A stretch of 64,000 nt of DNA from Prevotella sp. 10(H). Its GTDB lineage: Bacteria > Bacteroidota > Bacteroidia > Bacteroidales > Dysgonomonadaceae. The DNA lies in NCBI RefSeq assembly GCF_000711235.1, contig NZ_JOMI01000003.1, forward strand, positions 310,001 to 374,000, in the 5' to 3' direction. The notes under the pieces were generated by a model. It was given only the letters and a program-made list of their open reading frames with translations, searched no databases and was not told the DNA's origin. The position numbers and the translations under genes were made by a program. Below, piece by piece: positions 45,086-54,227 of this stretch (its first letter is position 1; the number at the start of each line of letters is the position of its first letter).

Positions 45086-46127
45086 ATGAAAAAATTAATA
45101 AAGTTATCATTGATTGGTATTTTTTTGATGTGTTTTTCAACTTGTTCAAATTCTGATTTGGATATTGAAAAGGGAAATGATTCTGCAAAAAATGAACCTA
45201 TTTCAAAATCAAAAACTATAAGAGAATTAAAAGCTTTTAATGATTCAATTATTTTGTTTACAACCACCTGCTTTAAAAAGCAGTTGGTGGAGAAAATTCA
45301 AAAATGGTGTAATTGTAGCCTCAGCAGATGCAGTAGGAGCAGCTACTGCAGTTGTAATTACTAAAGAAGCTGCTGCTATTATTGGAGTTGCAACAGGCGG
45401 TACCGGTGCGGTAGTAGTATTAAGTGTTGCAGGGGTTCTATGTGGTGCCGGAGCGTCTTTTGCGGCACACGATGCCTTACCCGATAGTCAGGTTACAGAA
45501 CCTGTTACAATGGAAGCCATATACACACATTTTGATAATCTAGACAAACCTAAAACAGATGTGAAAATTGTACTGAATTTCCCAGATAGATATAAATTTT
45601 TAAATTCACTGGGAACGATGCACAATGAAATAATGAAGAAAGAGATAACTTTCCCTAATGTTGATTTACCACCTGTAGCTCTACGATCAGACCCCGAAGA
45701 ATCAGATCCACCAGGTGGAAATGATGATGAATGTGGAGGTGATACATATTCGGGAAACGAAGCATTTGCTACAGTAGAATATATGGAATATGAACGCTTA
45801 CTTTTACAATCTGAAACATTAGCAAATGATTTCGTCGCTTTGAAAAACTTTGTATCACAATCTTGTGAAAACGGTATATTTAATAGACAGCAGTTTATTG
45901 AGAGAATGGATAATTTTACCGTTAACGAAAAAGATGTTTTTCAACTGTATTACGATGTTTTAATGGAAACTGCAGAGAATATCGATGATGTTATCTCAAT
46001 CGCAAACCGTTACATAGATGTGATAGAAAATAGCACAGATATTTCTGAACCAGAAAAAGAAAAGATTTTCATAAACATTGCCATATCAGTCAATAGCATT
46101 GATTTCTGGAGTAAAGGACTGAATTGA
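45086..46127 (+). pseudogene. Lipoprotein gene with glycine-rich core, interrupted by a frameshift
   Basis: The first frame (45086-45364) encodes a lipoprotein start with lipobox FSTC (C20) and a polar segment ending KAFNDSIIL, then loses sense. The +1 frame (open to 46127) continues with SSWWRKFKNGVIVASADAVG, a Gly/Ala-rich hydrophobic stretch of about 60 residues, and a 200-residue acidic helical part. The join should lie near 45248-45262, beside TTTT. Together they would make about 340 residues. A real broken gene, a sequencing error or a programmed shift are all possible. Function unknown; the surroundings are very AT-rich. Confidence 0.7.
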
Positions 46128-46166
46128 AATAAACTATTCAAATAATTTCCTATATTAATGCCTTAT

Positions 46167-46349
46167 TTATTTATTATTTTTTTCAGTAGAATTGCTGGAT
46201 GTGGCTTTTTTTAAAAAACTCAAAATGGATACCAAAACAACTATACCAGTATATACATAAAAAAATGTACCTTGAAAATGTAGAAGGATTCCTAATACTA
46301 AAGCAGATGAGAGTAAAGCAATAGGAAATTTATTAAGTAATTTTTTCAT
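46167..46349 (-). CDS. Small membrane protein, copy B
   Basis: A 60-residue protein with two hydrophobic helices (about 8-24 and 30-46) and a charged tail (KKATSSNSTEKNNK). It is paralogous to the 61-residue gene just upstream (46386-46571), with the same start MK.LL, the same helix spacing and a similar SFLK/SLFK before the tail. The 45 bp upstream of both starts also match. Function unknown; the size recalls holin-like or immunity proteins, but I claim neither. Confidence 0.6.
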   Translation of the reverse strand: MKKLLNKFPIALLSSALVLGILLHFQGTFFYVYTGIVVLVSILSFLKKATSSNSTEKNNK

Positions 46350-46385
46350 AACATGCGGATTTATAAAATAATTATCTTCAATATA

Positions 46386-46571
46386 CTATAACTTCTCCTT
46401 TTTATTATCTATCTCCTCTTGTTTGAAAAGAGAGAGAACTATCGCAAATACAGTAAATATTGTCATTATTTTCATAGTAGTACTCTCACATCCTAAAAGA
46501 AAATATAGGAATAGATAGCACAATACAAGAGAAAGAGGTACTCTATTTATTATATCAAGTAATGTTTTCAT
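46386..46571 (-). CDS. Small membrane protein, copy A
   Basis: A 61-residue protein with two hydrophobic helices and a charged tail (KQEEIDNKKEKL). First of a tandem pair with the gene at 46167-46349, sharing upstream sequence (cataa..g..ttataaa..attatc). The pair lies tail-to-tail with the frameshifted lipoprotein gene. No family recognised. Confidence 0.6.
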   Translation of the reverse strand: MKTLLDIINRVPLSLVLCYLFLYFLLGCESTTMKIMTIFTVFAIVLSLFKQEEIDNKKEKL

Positions 46572-46655
46572 AATGGGAGCATTTATAAACCATTATCCTA
46601 TAATCTCTTATAAAGGTATAAATTTCTTCTTTAATAAAAAATACTTTTCTGTCAA

Positions 46656-47324
46656 TTAATTCCCCGCTGCAGCTATCTCCTCTATCTCATCCGATTCATA
46701 AATATGAAAACCTACCGTATTTTGTTGGGCTATGCTAAACATCGCATTAGCTACTTTCTTTACACTGATAGCCCTGTATCTTTTGAGTTTACCAATGAAG
46801 AATACTCTGAATATTTTCATTGCAAACTCGCTGATCTTTTCACCCAGCCTGAATTCCTTTCTGTTGCCCAGTAGTAGTGACGGGCGGAATATGGATATCG
46901 ATTGGAAAGGCAGTTGCCTAAGCTCTTCCTCGACGCGACCCTTGGTTCTGAGATAGAAGTTACCTGATTTAGAATTGGCGCCGATAGATGATATAATAGA
47001 ATATTGCTTTATCCCTTTACTGGCAGCGGCGCGGGCAAATTGTACCGGATATTCCAAATCGACTTTTTCGAATGCTTCTTCCGATCCGGCCTTTTTTATT
47101 GTAGTTCCCATGCAGCAGAACATGTCATTGCCCTCTATAAGGTTTTCATACGATTCGGGATTATCAAAATCCACAACATACTGTACCAGCCTCGGATGTG
47201 ATATCTTGGTGCTTTTGCGGACAAAAGTAATAACCTTTTCATACACATTGCTCGTGAGCAACGTCTTCAGTAGTTGTGAGCCTGTGAGTCCTGAACTTCC
47301 TATTATAATTGCTGTCTTAGTCAT
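46656..47324 (-). CDS. NAD(P)-binding Rossmann-fold protein (TIP30/NmrA-like)
   Basis: Atypical short-chain dehydrogenase, 222 residues, cytoplasmic. The nucleotide motif GSSGLTGSQLL is at 9-19. MGTTIKKAGSEEAFEKVDLEYP near 72-93 and YLRTKGRVEEELRQL near 124-138 (with the Tyr-x3-Lys-like YLRTK) are typical of HTATIP2/TIP30-like members. Such proteins are often redox sensors or reductases of unknown substrate. Monocistronic. Confidence 0.87.
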   Translation of the reverse strand: MTKTAIIIGSSGLTGSQLLKTLLTSNVYEKVITFVRKSTKISHPRLVQYVVDFDNPESYENLIEGNDMFCCMGTTIKKAGSEEAFEKVDLEYPVQFARAAASKGIKQYSIISSIGANSKSGNFYLRTKGRVEEELRQLPFQSISIFRPSLLLGNRKEFRLGEKISEFAMKIFRVFFIGKLKRYRAISVKKVANAMFSIAQQNTVGFHIYESDEIEEIAAAGN

Positions 47325-47523
47325 CTGGGTATGCTTTAAAATTTAAAAGTGGGGCAAAGATAACACTTTATAATAAAACAACAGATTATTCTACGATTTA
47401 TGCCGGTATCCCTTTCCCTATGTATAGATAAACAAAAATCCTGAATAATTATATGTCCGGACTCCTAATTATACTTAATTGCCCAGCCAATAGCAACAAA
47501 CTTACAAAATTATTGTATTGAAA

Positions 47524-48177
47524 CTATTGCTTTATAATGTAATTAAAGCCTATCCCAACCTGTATAGGTGTTGAGTTTTTGTGTTGAACAACCTCAGGCT
47601 TGACCTTCGAGAAGTCGAAAGTATTGTATCCCAGCCAGCAGCTCATCGCCCAGCGATCATCTATCGGGAATTGGTATCCGGCACGGATTTCGTATGTCAG
47701 GCGATATTTATGTGCATTGCCTGTCATACCTTCAGCTTTATTCAGATTGATGCGCATATAGGACAATCGGTTTTCAATGAATACGTATCTCGCCCTGTCT
47801 TTTTTGTCATCATAGCCGATAGGCAGATATAGCTTTGGTGCAATGTACGGAGCCCAATATGTACCCTTATAAGTAGTTTTTGTAAAGCTTTGAGGATCAC
47901 CCATCGGGTCGAGTCCGAAATTTGGGTCATAATATCGGATGCCCTGATTAAAGCCTCCCCCACGGAAACCGGCTTCGATACCGAAAAACATATTTACATC
48001 ATACTCATACCCTAAGCTTGCGCCTACAGCTACAGGGTCTTTTATCCCATCTTTATTGCTGAATGCATAATTCAGATTAAAAGATGCATCTATATCCAGA
48101 TTAAGCTTATGACCTTCCTGCGCCAACCCATAGACGGCTAAAAGAAATAATATTACAAATAATAATAGCTTTTTCAT
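47524..48177 (-). CDS. Outer-membrane beta-barrel protein
   Basis: A 217-residue exported protein, signal peptide to about 20 (YGLAQ). The rest alternates polar and hydrophobic residues in about eight strands (LNLDIDASFNLNYAFSN, VGASLGYEYDV, YRLTYEIRAGYQF) and ends VGIGFNYIIKQ, as in OmpA/PorT-like eight-stranded barrels. Second gene of an operon with an aspartyl protease 9 bp upstream. Confidence 0.85.
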   Translation of the reverse strand: MKKLLLFVILFLLAVYGLAQEGHKLNLDIDASFNLNYAFSNKDGIKDPVAVGASLGYEYDVNMFFGIEAGFRGGGFNQGIRYYDPNFGLDPMGDPQSFTKTTYKGTYWAPYIAPKLYLPIGYDDKKDRARYVFIENRLSYMRINLNKAEGMTGNAHKYRLTYEIRAGYQFPIDDRWAMSCWLGYNTFDFSKVKPEVVQHKNSTPIQVGIGFNYIIKQ

Positions 48178-48186
48178 ATTCTTATA

Positions 48187-49479
48187 TCATTCTACTTCGA
48201 CAAACATTTTTGAATAATTTACAACTACTTTATCAAACAGTGTAATAAAGCCCATTCCCAGTGCGCCCTCTTCAATACCTTGTTTGGCGTATACAGCATC
48301 GATGTTTACTTCAAGATTTTTAAGTTCGGCCTGTTTATTACCTACCTTTATCGGGAAAACAGGCAGGCGGTATATATCTTTTGTCATTACACCTCCAAAG
48401 CCGCCGGACAACTTTGACTCCTTCTTTCCTTCCTTTTCTATCTTCTCTTTATGTTTTTGATAATATATATAGTGTAACAATGCTGACGAATTACCTATAT
48501 CGAAATGCATGATAAGCCTTTCTCCGTCCGAAAATGCTTCCACATAGGGATGCTCGGATATTAGCATTATATTGCTTCCCGTAGACGGCAGAGGAGTTTG
48601 TCTTATAGGAAAAACGATTCTCCTTTCTTTGGGATATATCCGGAATTCTCCCGCTGCTTTCATTATCCCTGAACCTAAAACAGCATCGACCTGGAACACC
48701 GAATCTACAGCCGGATTAGGCGGAACAACTAATCCTGTAACATTTCTATAAACCATGTTTCCTACCTGCATGCTGTCTATCAGTATATTTTTACCATAGC
48801 CGGTTCCTACTCCATGCACAGGTATTGAATCAGCGATTATCCTGTAATTGATATTAGCTGCGAAACGCTCCGAAAGCAGAAATCCTCCGGGGCATCCCGT
48901 GTCGAATATAAACGAACTTTCCTGTCCGTTTATTGTAACAGGTACATACATCATTTGCCCGCCCACAGATAAAGAATCTATCCGTATCGGTATTTCGCAA
49001 TCAGTATCAGGTCGTATTAATTGGGTAGGGGCAATATCTTTCATTTCATTATACAACCTGTGAAAACTTTTGAACTCATTCAGCATGTTCTTATCCATAT
49101 GTTGCCCCACATCATTCATAAAACCTTCCAAATCCGCTGTTGCCTGTTTGTAGTTACCTTGTTGTGCCAGTAAGGCGCAGCGGCGTAGAAAAAAGCCTTG
49201 CACATTCTCAAAGCCAATCTCCTGTTGAAAATTCTGAAACAAATAATCTATATTTTCGAGCGCCATTTCAGGGCGGTTCATAGAAGAATTTAAAACAACA
49301 TCTACAATTGCTTTTAATGGGGGGCTCAGTTCTTCTTTTACGGAAGAGTAAATCTTGTTCAATTCGATATAATCCCCTTTATTTAACAACTCACCTACTT
49401 TTTCATCTGATTTTTGGGCATTCAGGTTTATTCCTATTAGGAAAACAATAATCAAGGCAGGTACATTCTTAATATTCAT
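48187..49479 (-). CDS. Retropepsin-like aspartyl protease, exported
   Basis: A 430-residue exported protein, signal peptide to about 22 (NLNAQ). A helical N-terminal part (about 25-150, TPR-like) precedes two aspartyl-protease halves: FIFDTGCPGGFLL near 190-203 and MHFDIGNSSALLHY near 325. The classic D-T/S-G is intact in the first half; the second has D-I-G, so catalysis needs checking. Operon with a barrel protein gene, whose product might be its partner or substrate. Confidence 0.85.
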   Translation of the reverse strand: MNIKNVPALIIVFLIGINLNAQKSDEKVGELLNKGDYIELNKIYSSVKEELSPPLKAIVDVVLNSSMNRPEMALENIDYLFQNFQQEIGFENVQGFFLRRCALLAQQGNYKQATADLEGFMNDVGQHMDKNMLNEFKSFHRLYNEMKDIAPTQLIRPDTDCEIPIRIDSLSVGGQMMYVPVTINGQESSFIFDTGCPGGFLLSERFAANINYRIIADSIPVHGVGTGYGKNILIDSMQVGNMVYRNVTGLVVPPNPAVDSVFQVDAVLGSGIMKAAGEFRIYPKERRIVFPIRQTPLPSTGSNIMLISEHPYVEAFSDGERLIMHFDIGNSSALLHYIYYQKHKEKIEKEGKKESKLSGGFGGVMTKDIYRLPVFPIKVGNKQAELKNLEVNIDAVYAKQGIEEGALGMGFITLFDKVVVNYSKMFVEVE

Positions 49480-49574
49480 GGGGCAAAGATTAGGTACTTT
49501 ACAAATCTAAGAAAAAATATGACAAAATGACCGATATTTTTTATATATTGCAACGTTTTTCTAAACAACTAAAA

Positions 49575-49955
49575 ATGAAACAGCTTATATTGTGCTGCCT
49601 GTGTATATTAGCGCTAATGGCCTGTGGTGAACGTAGTAACATCATGGGGCGGTGGGCTATTGTAATTGAAGAATCGGACGATACGTTTATCAGGATGCCT
49701 GATGATACGATCGTCAGCCCTGAAATATTGTTCGAATATGATACCGTATATATGGAAGTAAAATCGAGTCAGGGAACAGTGAAAAGCGAATGTTTAGGTA
49801 TATATAAAGTCAACGGAGACTACATTAAAGTAACGGACAGGTACGGTAAACAACGGGAATGTAAATTTATTATAAAGGAAGATATGCTGACAGTGATGGA
49901 TAAGGACGATACTGATAAAGTGCTTATGAGACTCCGCAGAATAAAAGAAGACTAA
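49575..49955 (+). CDS. Small lipoprotein, lipocalin-like
   Basis: A 126-residue lipoprotein with lipobox LMAC (C17), followed by GRWAIVIEESDD and strands typical of the Bacteroidota lipocalin-like single-domain family (GIYKVNGDYIKVTDR, CKFIIKEDMLTVMDKDD). I take the ATG at 49575; a 16-codon extension exists but would bury the lipobox. Ligand unknown. The esterase gene follows 16 bp on. Confidence 0.78.
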   Translation: MKQLILCCLCILALMACGERSNIMGRWAIVIEESDDTFIRMPDDTIVSPEILFEYDTVYMEVKSSQGTVKSECLGIYKVNGDYIKVTDRYGKQRECKFIIKEDMLTVMDKDDTDKVLMRLRRIKED

Positions 49956-49971
49956 ATCTGTATATTTTAAT

Positions 49972-50844
49972 ATGAAAATAAAAACTTTACATCTTACTGC
50001 ACTATACTTATGTGCCGTTTTTTTATTAATGTCGTGCTCAGACGACGATGTTCAGACTAATAAATATGTGCCGGGAGGTGTAATGCCGGCAATATTGGTT
50101 GTAGGGCAGAGTAATGCCGAGGGCTGGGCTCCTATCTCATCGGCTCCTCAATGGCTGGCCGATTCCAAGTACAGACTTGAGAACTATGGCATGTGGAATC
50201 CTGTTCTGAAACAGTTTCAAACATATCAGCTCGGTGTAAATGTAGGTTCCGGGAATAATGCAGATACGAAATTTGCATTCGATGTATTTTTTGCCAAGGC
50301 TTTCTTAAACGATAATAACGATAAATTGCTCTGTATAAAGCATGCTATGAATGGCGCTCCGATATCGGAAAAAGGACACAGGGAAATTGGCCGCTGGCAG
50401 CCTAAGACTGAACTGATACCTGACGGTGAAAGAAAATTGGCGATCGAGCTGGCGCAGAAGTTGCAGGACGCAAAAGATTTTGCTCAAAAACATAATACGC
50501 AATTGAAAATCATAGCAATACTTTATCATCAGGGAGAAACGGATGCTTACGTGAATGAACGTCTGGTCGATTATGAAGTGAATTTTAAAAACCTTATAAC
50601 GTACATAAGGGGGATTGCGGGAAGTGAAACTATACCTGTTATCAATGCAGAAGTGTTGCCTTTCAGTAAAAATTCACTTACACTGAATTCTTTATTTTTC
50701 CAAATGAACGAATCCGACCCCTATTTGAAAACAGTCAGCATGGCAGGTCATTATACACATATCGGTGACCGCATGCATTTCGATGCTGCTGCATTTGAAT
50801 ATATGGGAACGAAAATGTATGAATACTACAAGGAGATAAAATAA
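49972..50844 (+). CDS. Sialate O-acetylesterase-like SGNH hydrolase, lipoprotein
   Basis: Carbohydrate esterase of the SASA/CE6-like SGNH fold, 290 residues, lipobox LMSC (C22). Catalytic Ser lies in VVGQSNAEGW (about 46), the block III-like HQGETDAY near 183, and the Asp-His dyad in GDRMHFD near 264. Removes acetyl groups from sugars outside the cytoplasm; the sugar is not known. In tandem with the small lipoprotein gene upstream. Confidence 0.88.
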   Translation: MKIKTLHLTALYLCAVFLLMSCSDDDVQTNKYVPGGVMPAILVVGQSNAEGWAPISSAPQWLADSKYRLENYGMWNPVLKQFQTYQLGVNVGSGNNADTKFAFDVFFAKAFLNDNNDKLLCIKHAMNGAPISEKGHREIGRWQPKTELIPDGERKLAIELAQKLQDAKDFAQKHNTQLKIIAILYHQGETDAYVNERLVDYEVNFKNLITYIRGIAGSETIPVINAEVLPFSKNSLTLNSLFFQMNESDPYLKTVSMAGHYTHIGDRMHFDAAAFEYMGTKMYEYYKEIK

Positions 50845-51021
50845 TATTGTGTCCTGATCACAAACCTAAAAGCGTATCTATCACCTTATTTTAGCGGATG
50901 GAATACGGGATTAGTATTGCCGTCACATTCTGTTTATTTACTTGTCGGGAAAATATATTACCTTTAGTCTGCGTTAATCTACAAAACGGGAAATGCCCGA
51001 TATAAAAACAATTAAATCGTA

Positions 51022-51050
51022 ATGCAACTTTTTGGTAGAACATTGCATCA
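51022..51050 (+). promoter_or_regulatory. Candidate ECF promoter or operator of the sigma gene
   Basis: ATGCAACTT at 51022-51030 with AAC (-35-like), then GCATCA at 51045-51050. ATGCAA and TTGCAT also form an inverted repeat 15 bases apart, 29-55 bp before the sigma gene. Self-recognition by the sigma factor is a guess. Confidence 0.35.
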
Positions 51051-51076
51051 ATGTAAATAGAGAGTATAGTTAGCCG

Positions 51077-51637
51077 ATGAACGAACAGTTATTAATAGCG
51101 GGGTGTAAACGTGGCGAATCTTGGGCTCGGAAGCAACTGTACGAGTTACATGCTCCAGTCATGATGGGTATCTGCATGCGCTATACAAATGACCGGGAAA
51201 CGGCTAAGGATATACTTCAGGACGGGTTTATAAAAGTGTTCACAAAAATAGATACATATGCCGAAACCGGCTCGCTCGGAGGTTGGATGCGCAGGGTTTT
51301 CGTAACCACTGCACTCGAGCACCTCAGACGCAATGATGCACTTAAGATGAGTGTAAACATTGACGACTATAACGATGCGATGGAAAATACCGGAGTTTCG
51401 GCTTTAGATCATATTTCGGCCGATGAGCTGATGGCCTGTATAGCGCAGTTGCCGGATGGTTACCGTACAGTGTTTAATCTCTTCGCCATAGAAGGATATA
51501 CACATGCAGAAATAGCTGAAATGTTGAATATAAAAGAAAGCACCTCGCGCTCGCAGTTTATACGTGCGCGGAAAGTTTTACAAAAGAGTGTCGAATCTTT
51601 ATTAATGCATGAAAATGTCAGACAAGAGAAAATATAA
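51077..51637 (+). CDS. ECF-type RNA polymerase sigma factor
   Basis: Sigma-70 family factor with regions 2 and 4 only, 186 residues. Region 2: RYTNDRETAKDILQDGFIKVF near 33-55; region 4: LPDGYRTVFNLFAIEGYTHAEIAEMLN near 130-156 with the helix-turn-helix ESTSRSQFIRARKVLQ. It directs polymerase to envelope-related promoters. Its end overlaps the next gene by 29 bp, which encodes its probable membrane-bound regulator. Confidence 0.94.
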   Translation: MNEQLLIAGCKRGESWARKQLYELHAPVMMGICMRYTNDRETAKDILQDGFIKVFTKIDTYAETGSLGGWMRRVFVTTALEHLRRNDALKMSVNIDDYNDAMENTGVSALDHISADELMACIAQLPDGYRTVFNLFAIEGYTHAEIAEMLNIKESTSRSQFIRARKVLQKSVESLLMHENVRQEKI

Positions 51638-52922
51638 CGAACAACCTGACGATTTCAGTAAGTTGGTAAGGCAGAAACTTGAAGATTATAGGATGCCTGT
51701 CGACGCAGATTGCTGGGACGCTATTGAGCTTCAGATGAAGCCAAAGCAAAAGAAATATGTCTGGTGGATCGGGGGCTCTGCAGCAGCAATAGCTGTCATC
51801 GTGATTTTACTACTCTCTATACCCAAAAATGATGAGCCCCCTTTCAACCTGATCGCTGCCGGACAGAATTTTAACGCAGGAAGCGCCATAGTACCGGAAA
51901 AAGTTGTTGAGCCTGTTATCGAAAACATTAAAGCTGTCGACAATAATTTACGGGCATATGCTAAAACAGATAGTAAGAAAGGCAGGACACAAAATGAGGA
52001 ATCGAATCAATCTGATCTATTAAGCACAACTCCTGTAGATATAGACACAGAGAGCGTCACTCAGATTGAAGAGAAAGTAGAAGAAATTATACAAACAGCA
52101 GAGTCGGATAATACAGTAAAACTGGCTGAAGTAGAAGAAAAGAAAGATTCTCAGCCTATTAGCCAAACTCCAAAAAATATTGTGAAAGAAAGGAAAAAAG
52201 ATGCTCCGCGATTACTTTTAGGAAAAAAGGAAAGTAATGATAATAAGTGGCTTTTGGCAGCATCTATTTCATCGGGGGGCGGAGCGTCTACTGTTAATAA
52301 CAACGGTCGGCTGAACACGCTGAAAGCTTATGCTAGTAATTCACCGGTAGATCCTGAGCAGGCTGCAAGTGCAGATTCTCCGTTGAAAAACGATATGATG
52401 ACCGATGATTTTTCGGATATCGATCATGCGTTGCCGTTATCTTTCGGAGCTAGTGTGCGTAAAGATTTCAATAAGTATCTCGGTATAGAAACGGGGATAA
52501 CGTATACCTACCTTTCATCGAAATCGAAAAAGGCAACAAATGACTATTACAGTGCCCGTCAGGAAATACACTATCTGGGGATACCAGTAAATGTGGTGGG
52601 TTATCTGTGGAATGATGACCGATGGAATATATATGTTTCGGGCGGTGTTATGATGGAAAAGGGATTACGGTTTAAATATACCCAGTATATACATGATAAG
52701 AATAATAATTCGTCTGAGGTATATAATAAGGGAAGCGTCGACGGCCTGCAATGGTCTTTGAATGCATCGGTAGGAGCATCCTACATGTTTTATAACAGTT
52801 GGGGTTTGTACTTCGAGCCGCGATTCTCTTATTACTTCGACAATAATCAGCCGATTAGTATAAGGACAGAAAAACAATCCGTATTCGGTATCAGTGCGGG
52901 TTTAAGATATAAGTTTGAATAA
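51609..52922 (+). CDS. Anti-sigma-like membrane protein fused to an outer-membrane barrel domain
   Basis: A 437-residue protein, likely the partner of the sigma factor it overlaps by 29 bp. Residues 1-45 are cytoplasmic and helical (DDFSKLVRQKLEDYRMPVDADCWDAI), a single membrane helix spans about 50-72, a Glu/Lys-rich linker runs to about 205, and the last 220 residues form a barrel-like domain (FNKYLGIETGITYTYL, YISVSG-type strands, ending SAGLRYKFE). This arrangement would span from cytoplasm to outer membrane. It is common in Bacteroidota. A second start three codons on (MSDKRK) is possible. Confidence 0.85.
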   Translation: MKMSDKRKYNEQPDDFSKLVRQKLEDYRMPVDADCWDAIELQMKPKQKKYVWWIGGSAAAIAVIVILLLSIPKNDEPPFNLIAAGQNFNAGSAIVPEKVVEPVIENIKAVDNNLRAYAKTDSKKGRTQNEESNQSDLLSTTPVDIDTESVTQIEEKVEEIIQTAESDNTVKLAEVEEKKDSQPISQTPKNIVKERKKDAPRLLLGKKESNDNKWLLAASISSGGGASTVNNNGRLNTLKAYASNSPVDPEQAASADSPLKNDMMTDDFSDIDHALPLSFGASVRKDFNKYLGIETGITYTYLSSKSKKATNDYYSARQEIHYLGIPVNVVGYLWNDDRWNIYVSGGVMMEKGLRFKYTQYIHDKNNNSSEVYNKGSVDGLQWSLNASVGASYMFYNSWGLYFEPRFSYYFDNNQPISIRTEKQSVFGISAGLRYKFE

Positions 52923-53011
52923 AAAAGGAAATCGGAAAGGACCCAGTGTATATCCATACGTAAAGATGACTATTGTGAAATAGGCTATATGTAAAACTAA
53001 ACGGTACCTAA

Positions 53012-53046
53012 AAAATAAGCTGGAAATCTCACTTCCAGCTTATTTT
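53012..53046. terminator. Bidirectional terminator
   Basis: AAAATAAGCTGGAA and TTCCAGCTTATTTT form a perfect 14-bp stem with a seven-base loop, between the barrel gene and the convergent DUF805 gene. Confidence 0.9.
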
Positions 53047-53074
53047 ATGATATTCTTTTTTTTAATCAGCAATC

Positions 53075-53425
53075 TCAGGCTTTAGGATCGGGACCGTATT
53101 GGTTGTCACCTTTTTCGCCTTCAGTGATAGCTAATATCAGACTGTAAATAGGGATAAGCAGATACCATCCGCTTTTACCTACATCGTGCATTCTCCTGAT
53201 ACCTGCCGAGAACATTGGAACAATAAGTGCAAGTGCCAGAAGTCCGAGTATAATAAAAAATATAACACCCAGAATTGAAGAAATCGCAGACATAATAATT
53301 GCAAGAATCTCCACAGCGATGATAACGCCTAATGCAACCAGATAGAACATCCAGAACTCTTTACGCCGTGCCCTTCCGTTAAAATCGGCGTAGTGTTCTT
53401 TTACTACTTTTAAAAACCACTCCAT
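53075..53425 (-). CDS. DUF805 membrane protein
   Basis: A 116-residue inner-membrane protein of the DUF805 family. The opening FNGRARRKEFWMFYL (15-29) is diagnostic, then three helices (about 28-48, 50-75 and 90-107) and the closing GIRRMHDVGKSGWYLLIPIY motif. Function unknown in the family. Monocistronic, with a shared terminator. Confidence 0.93.
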   Translation of the reverse strand: MEWFLKVVKEHYADFNGRARRKEFWMFYLVALGVIIAVEILAIIMSAISSILGVIFFIILGLLALALIVPMFSAGIRRMHDVGKSGWYLLIPIYSLILAITEGEKGDNQYGPDPKA

Positions 53426-53696
53426 ATTAATTTTATGTGTTTTATGTTAGGTTCCTACTCATATGGCTTTTCGGGTCCGCCTCGTTTGTGTATGGTCTCT
53501 GAACTCCATGTTTTGCGTGTGATACGCGAATATATAAAAAAAAGTCAATATTTTATCTATATTAACTAAATTTCACTATAGTTAACCTGTTTGAGTATGA
53601 TTGGAAATTATAATTAAAATACCTGTTTTTAATCCTTACTTTTCCTTTTTTATTAATAAATTGTTACCTTTAGACAACCCATAATCTCTTGTTACC

Positions 53697-54227
53697 ATGA
53701 ATGAAAATTTAGAAGTCGAAATTCGACAAGAGGAAGCAAACGACTTTCCTGCGGTATATGATATCAATCTGAAAGCATTTAAACGAAAAGATGAGGCACG
53801 ACTAGCCGATCGGTTACGAGCGAGCGATGCTTTTATACCTGAACTTTCGCTCGTGGCTGTTATCGGCAAAAAAGTTGTCGGGCATATACTTTTTACTAAG
53901 GTAAATATTATGGATGACAGCAGAATTATCGAGAGTCTGATCCTTGCCCCTGTATCTGTACAACCGGATCTGCAAAATAAAGGGATAGGCAGCAGATTGG
54001 TAAGACATGGCTTGCAGAAGGCGAAAGATCTTGGATATCAATCTGTATTTGTGTTAGGGCATGCGCATTATTATCCCCGTTTCGGATTCCTGCCTGCCAA
54101 TAAATGGGAAATAAAGCTTCCGTTCGATGTGCCGTCCGATGCCTTTATGGGTGTAGAATTGCAGGAAAATAGCCTCGCCGGAGTAAAAGGTATTGTATAT
54201 TATGCCCGTGAATTTGAAGAATTATAA
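53697..54227 (+). CDS. GNAT family N-acetyltransferase
   Basis: A 176-residue acetyltransferase of the YhbS-like group. The acetyl-CoA motif lies at APVSVQPDLQNKGIGSRLV (84-102), with VLGHAHYYPRFGF at 118-130 typical of these enzymes. The acceptor is unknown. Its stop overlaps by six bases the stop of the convergent YoaP gene. Confidence 0.9.
   Translation: MNENLEVEIRQEEANDFPAVYDINLKAFKRKDEARLADRLRASDAFIPELSLVAVIGKKVVGHILFTKVNIMDDSRIIESLILAPVSVQPDLQNKGIGSRLVRHGLQKAKDLGYQSVFVLGHAHYYPRFGFLPANKWEIKLPFDVPSDAFMGVELQENSLAGVKGIVYYAREFEEL

Noticed and set aside
44799-46660. Integrated phage or ICE at the tRNA pair
   Set aside because: No integrase, recombinase or duplicated tRNA end was found; only the base composition is suggestive.
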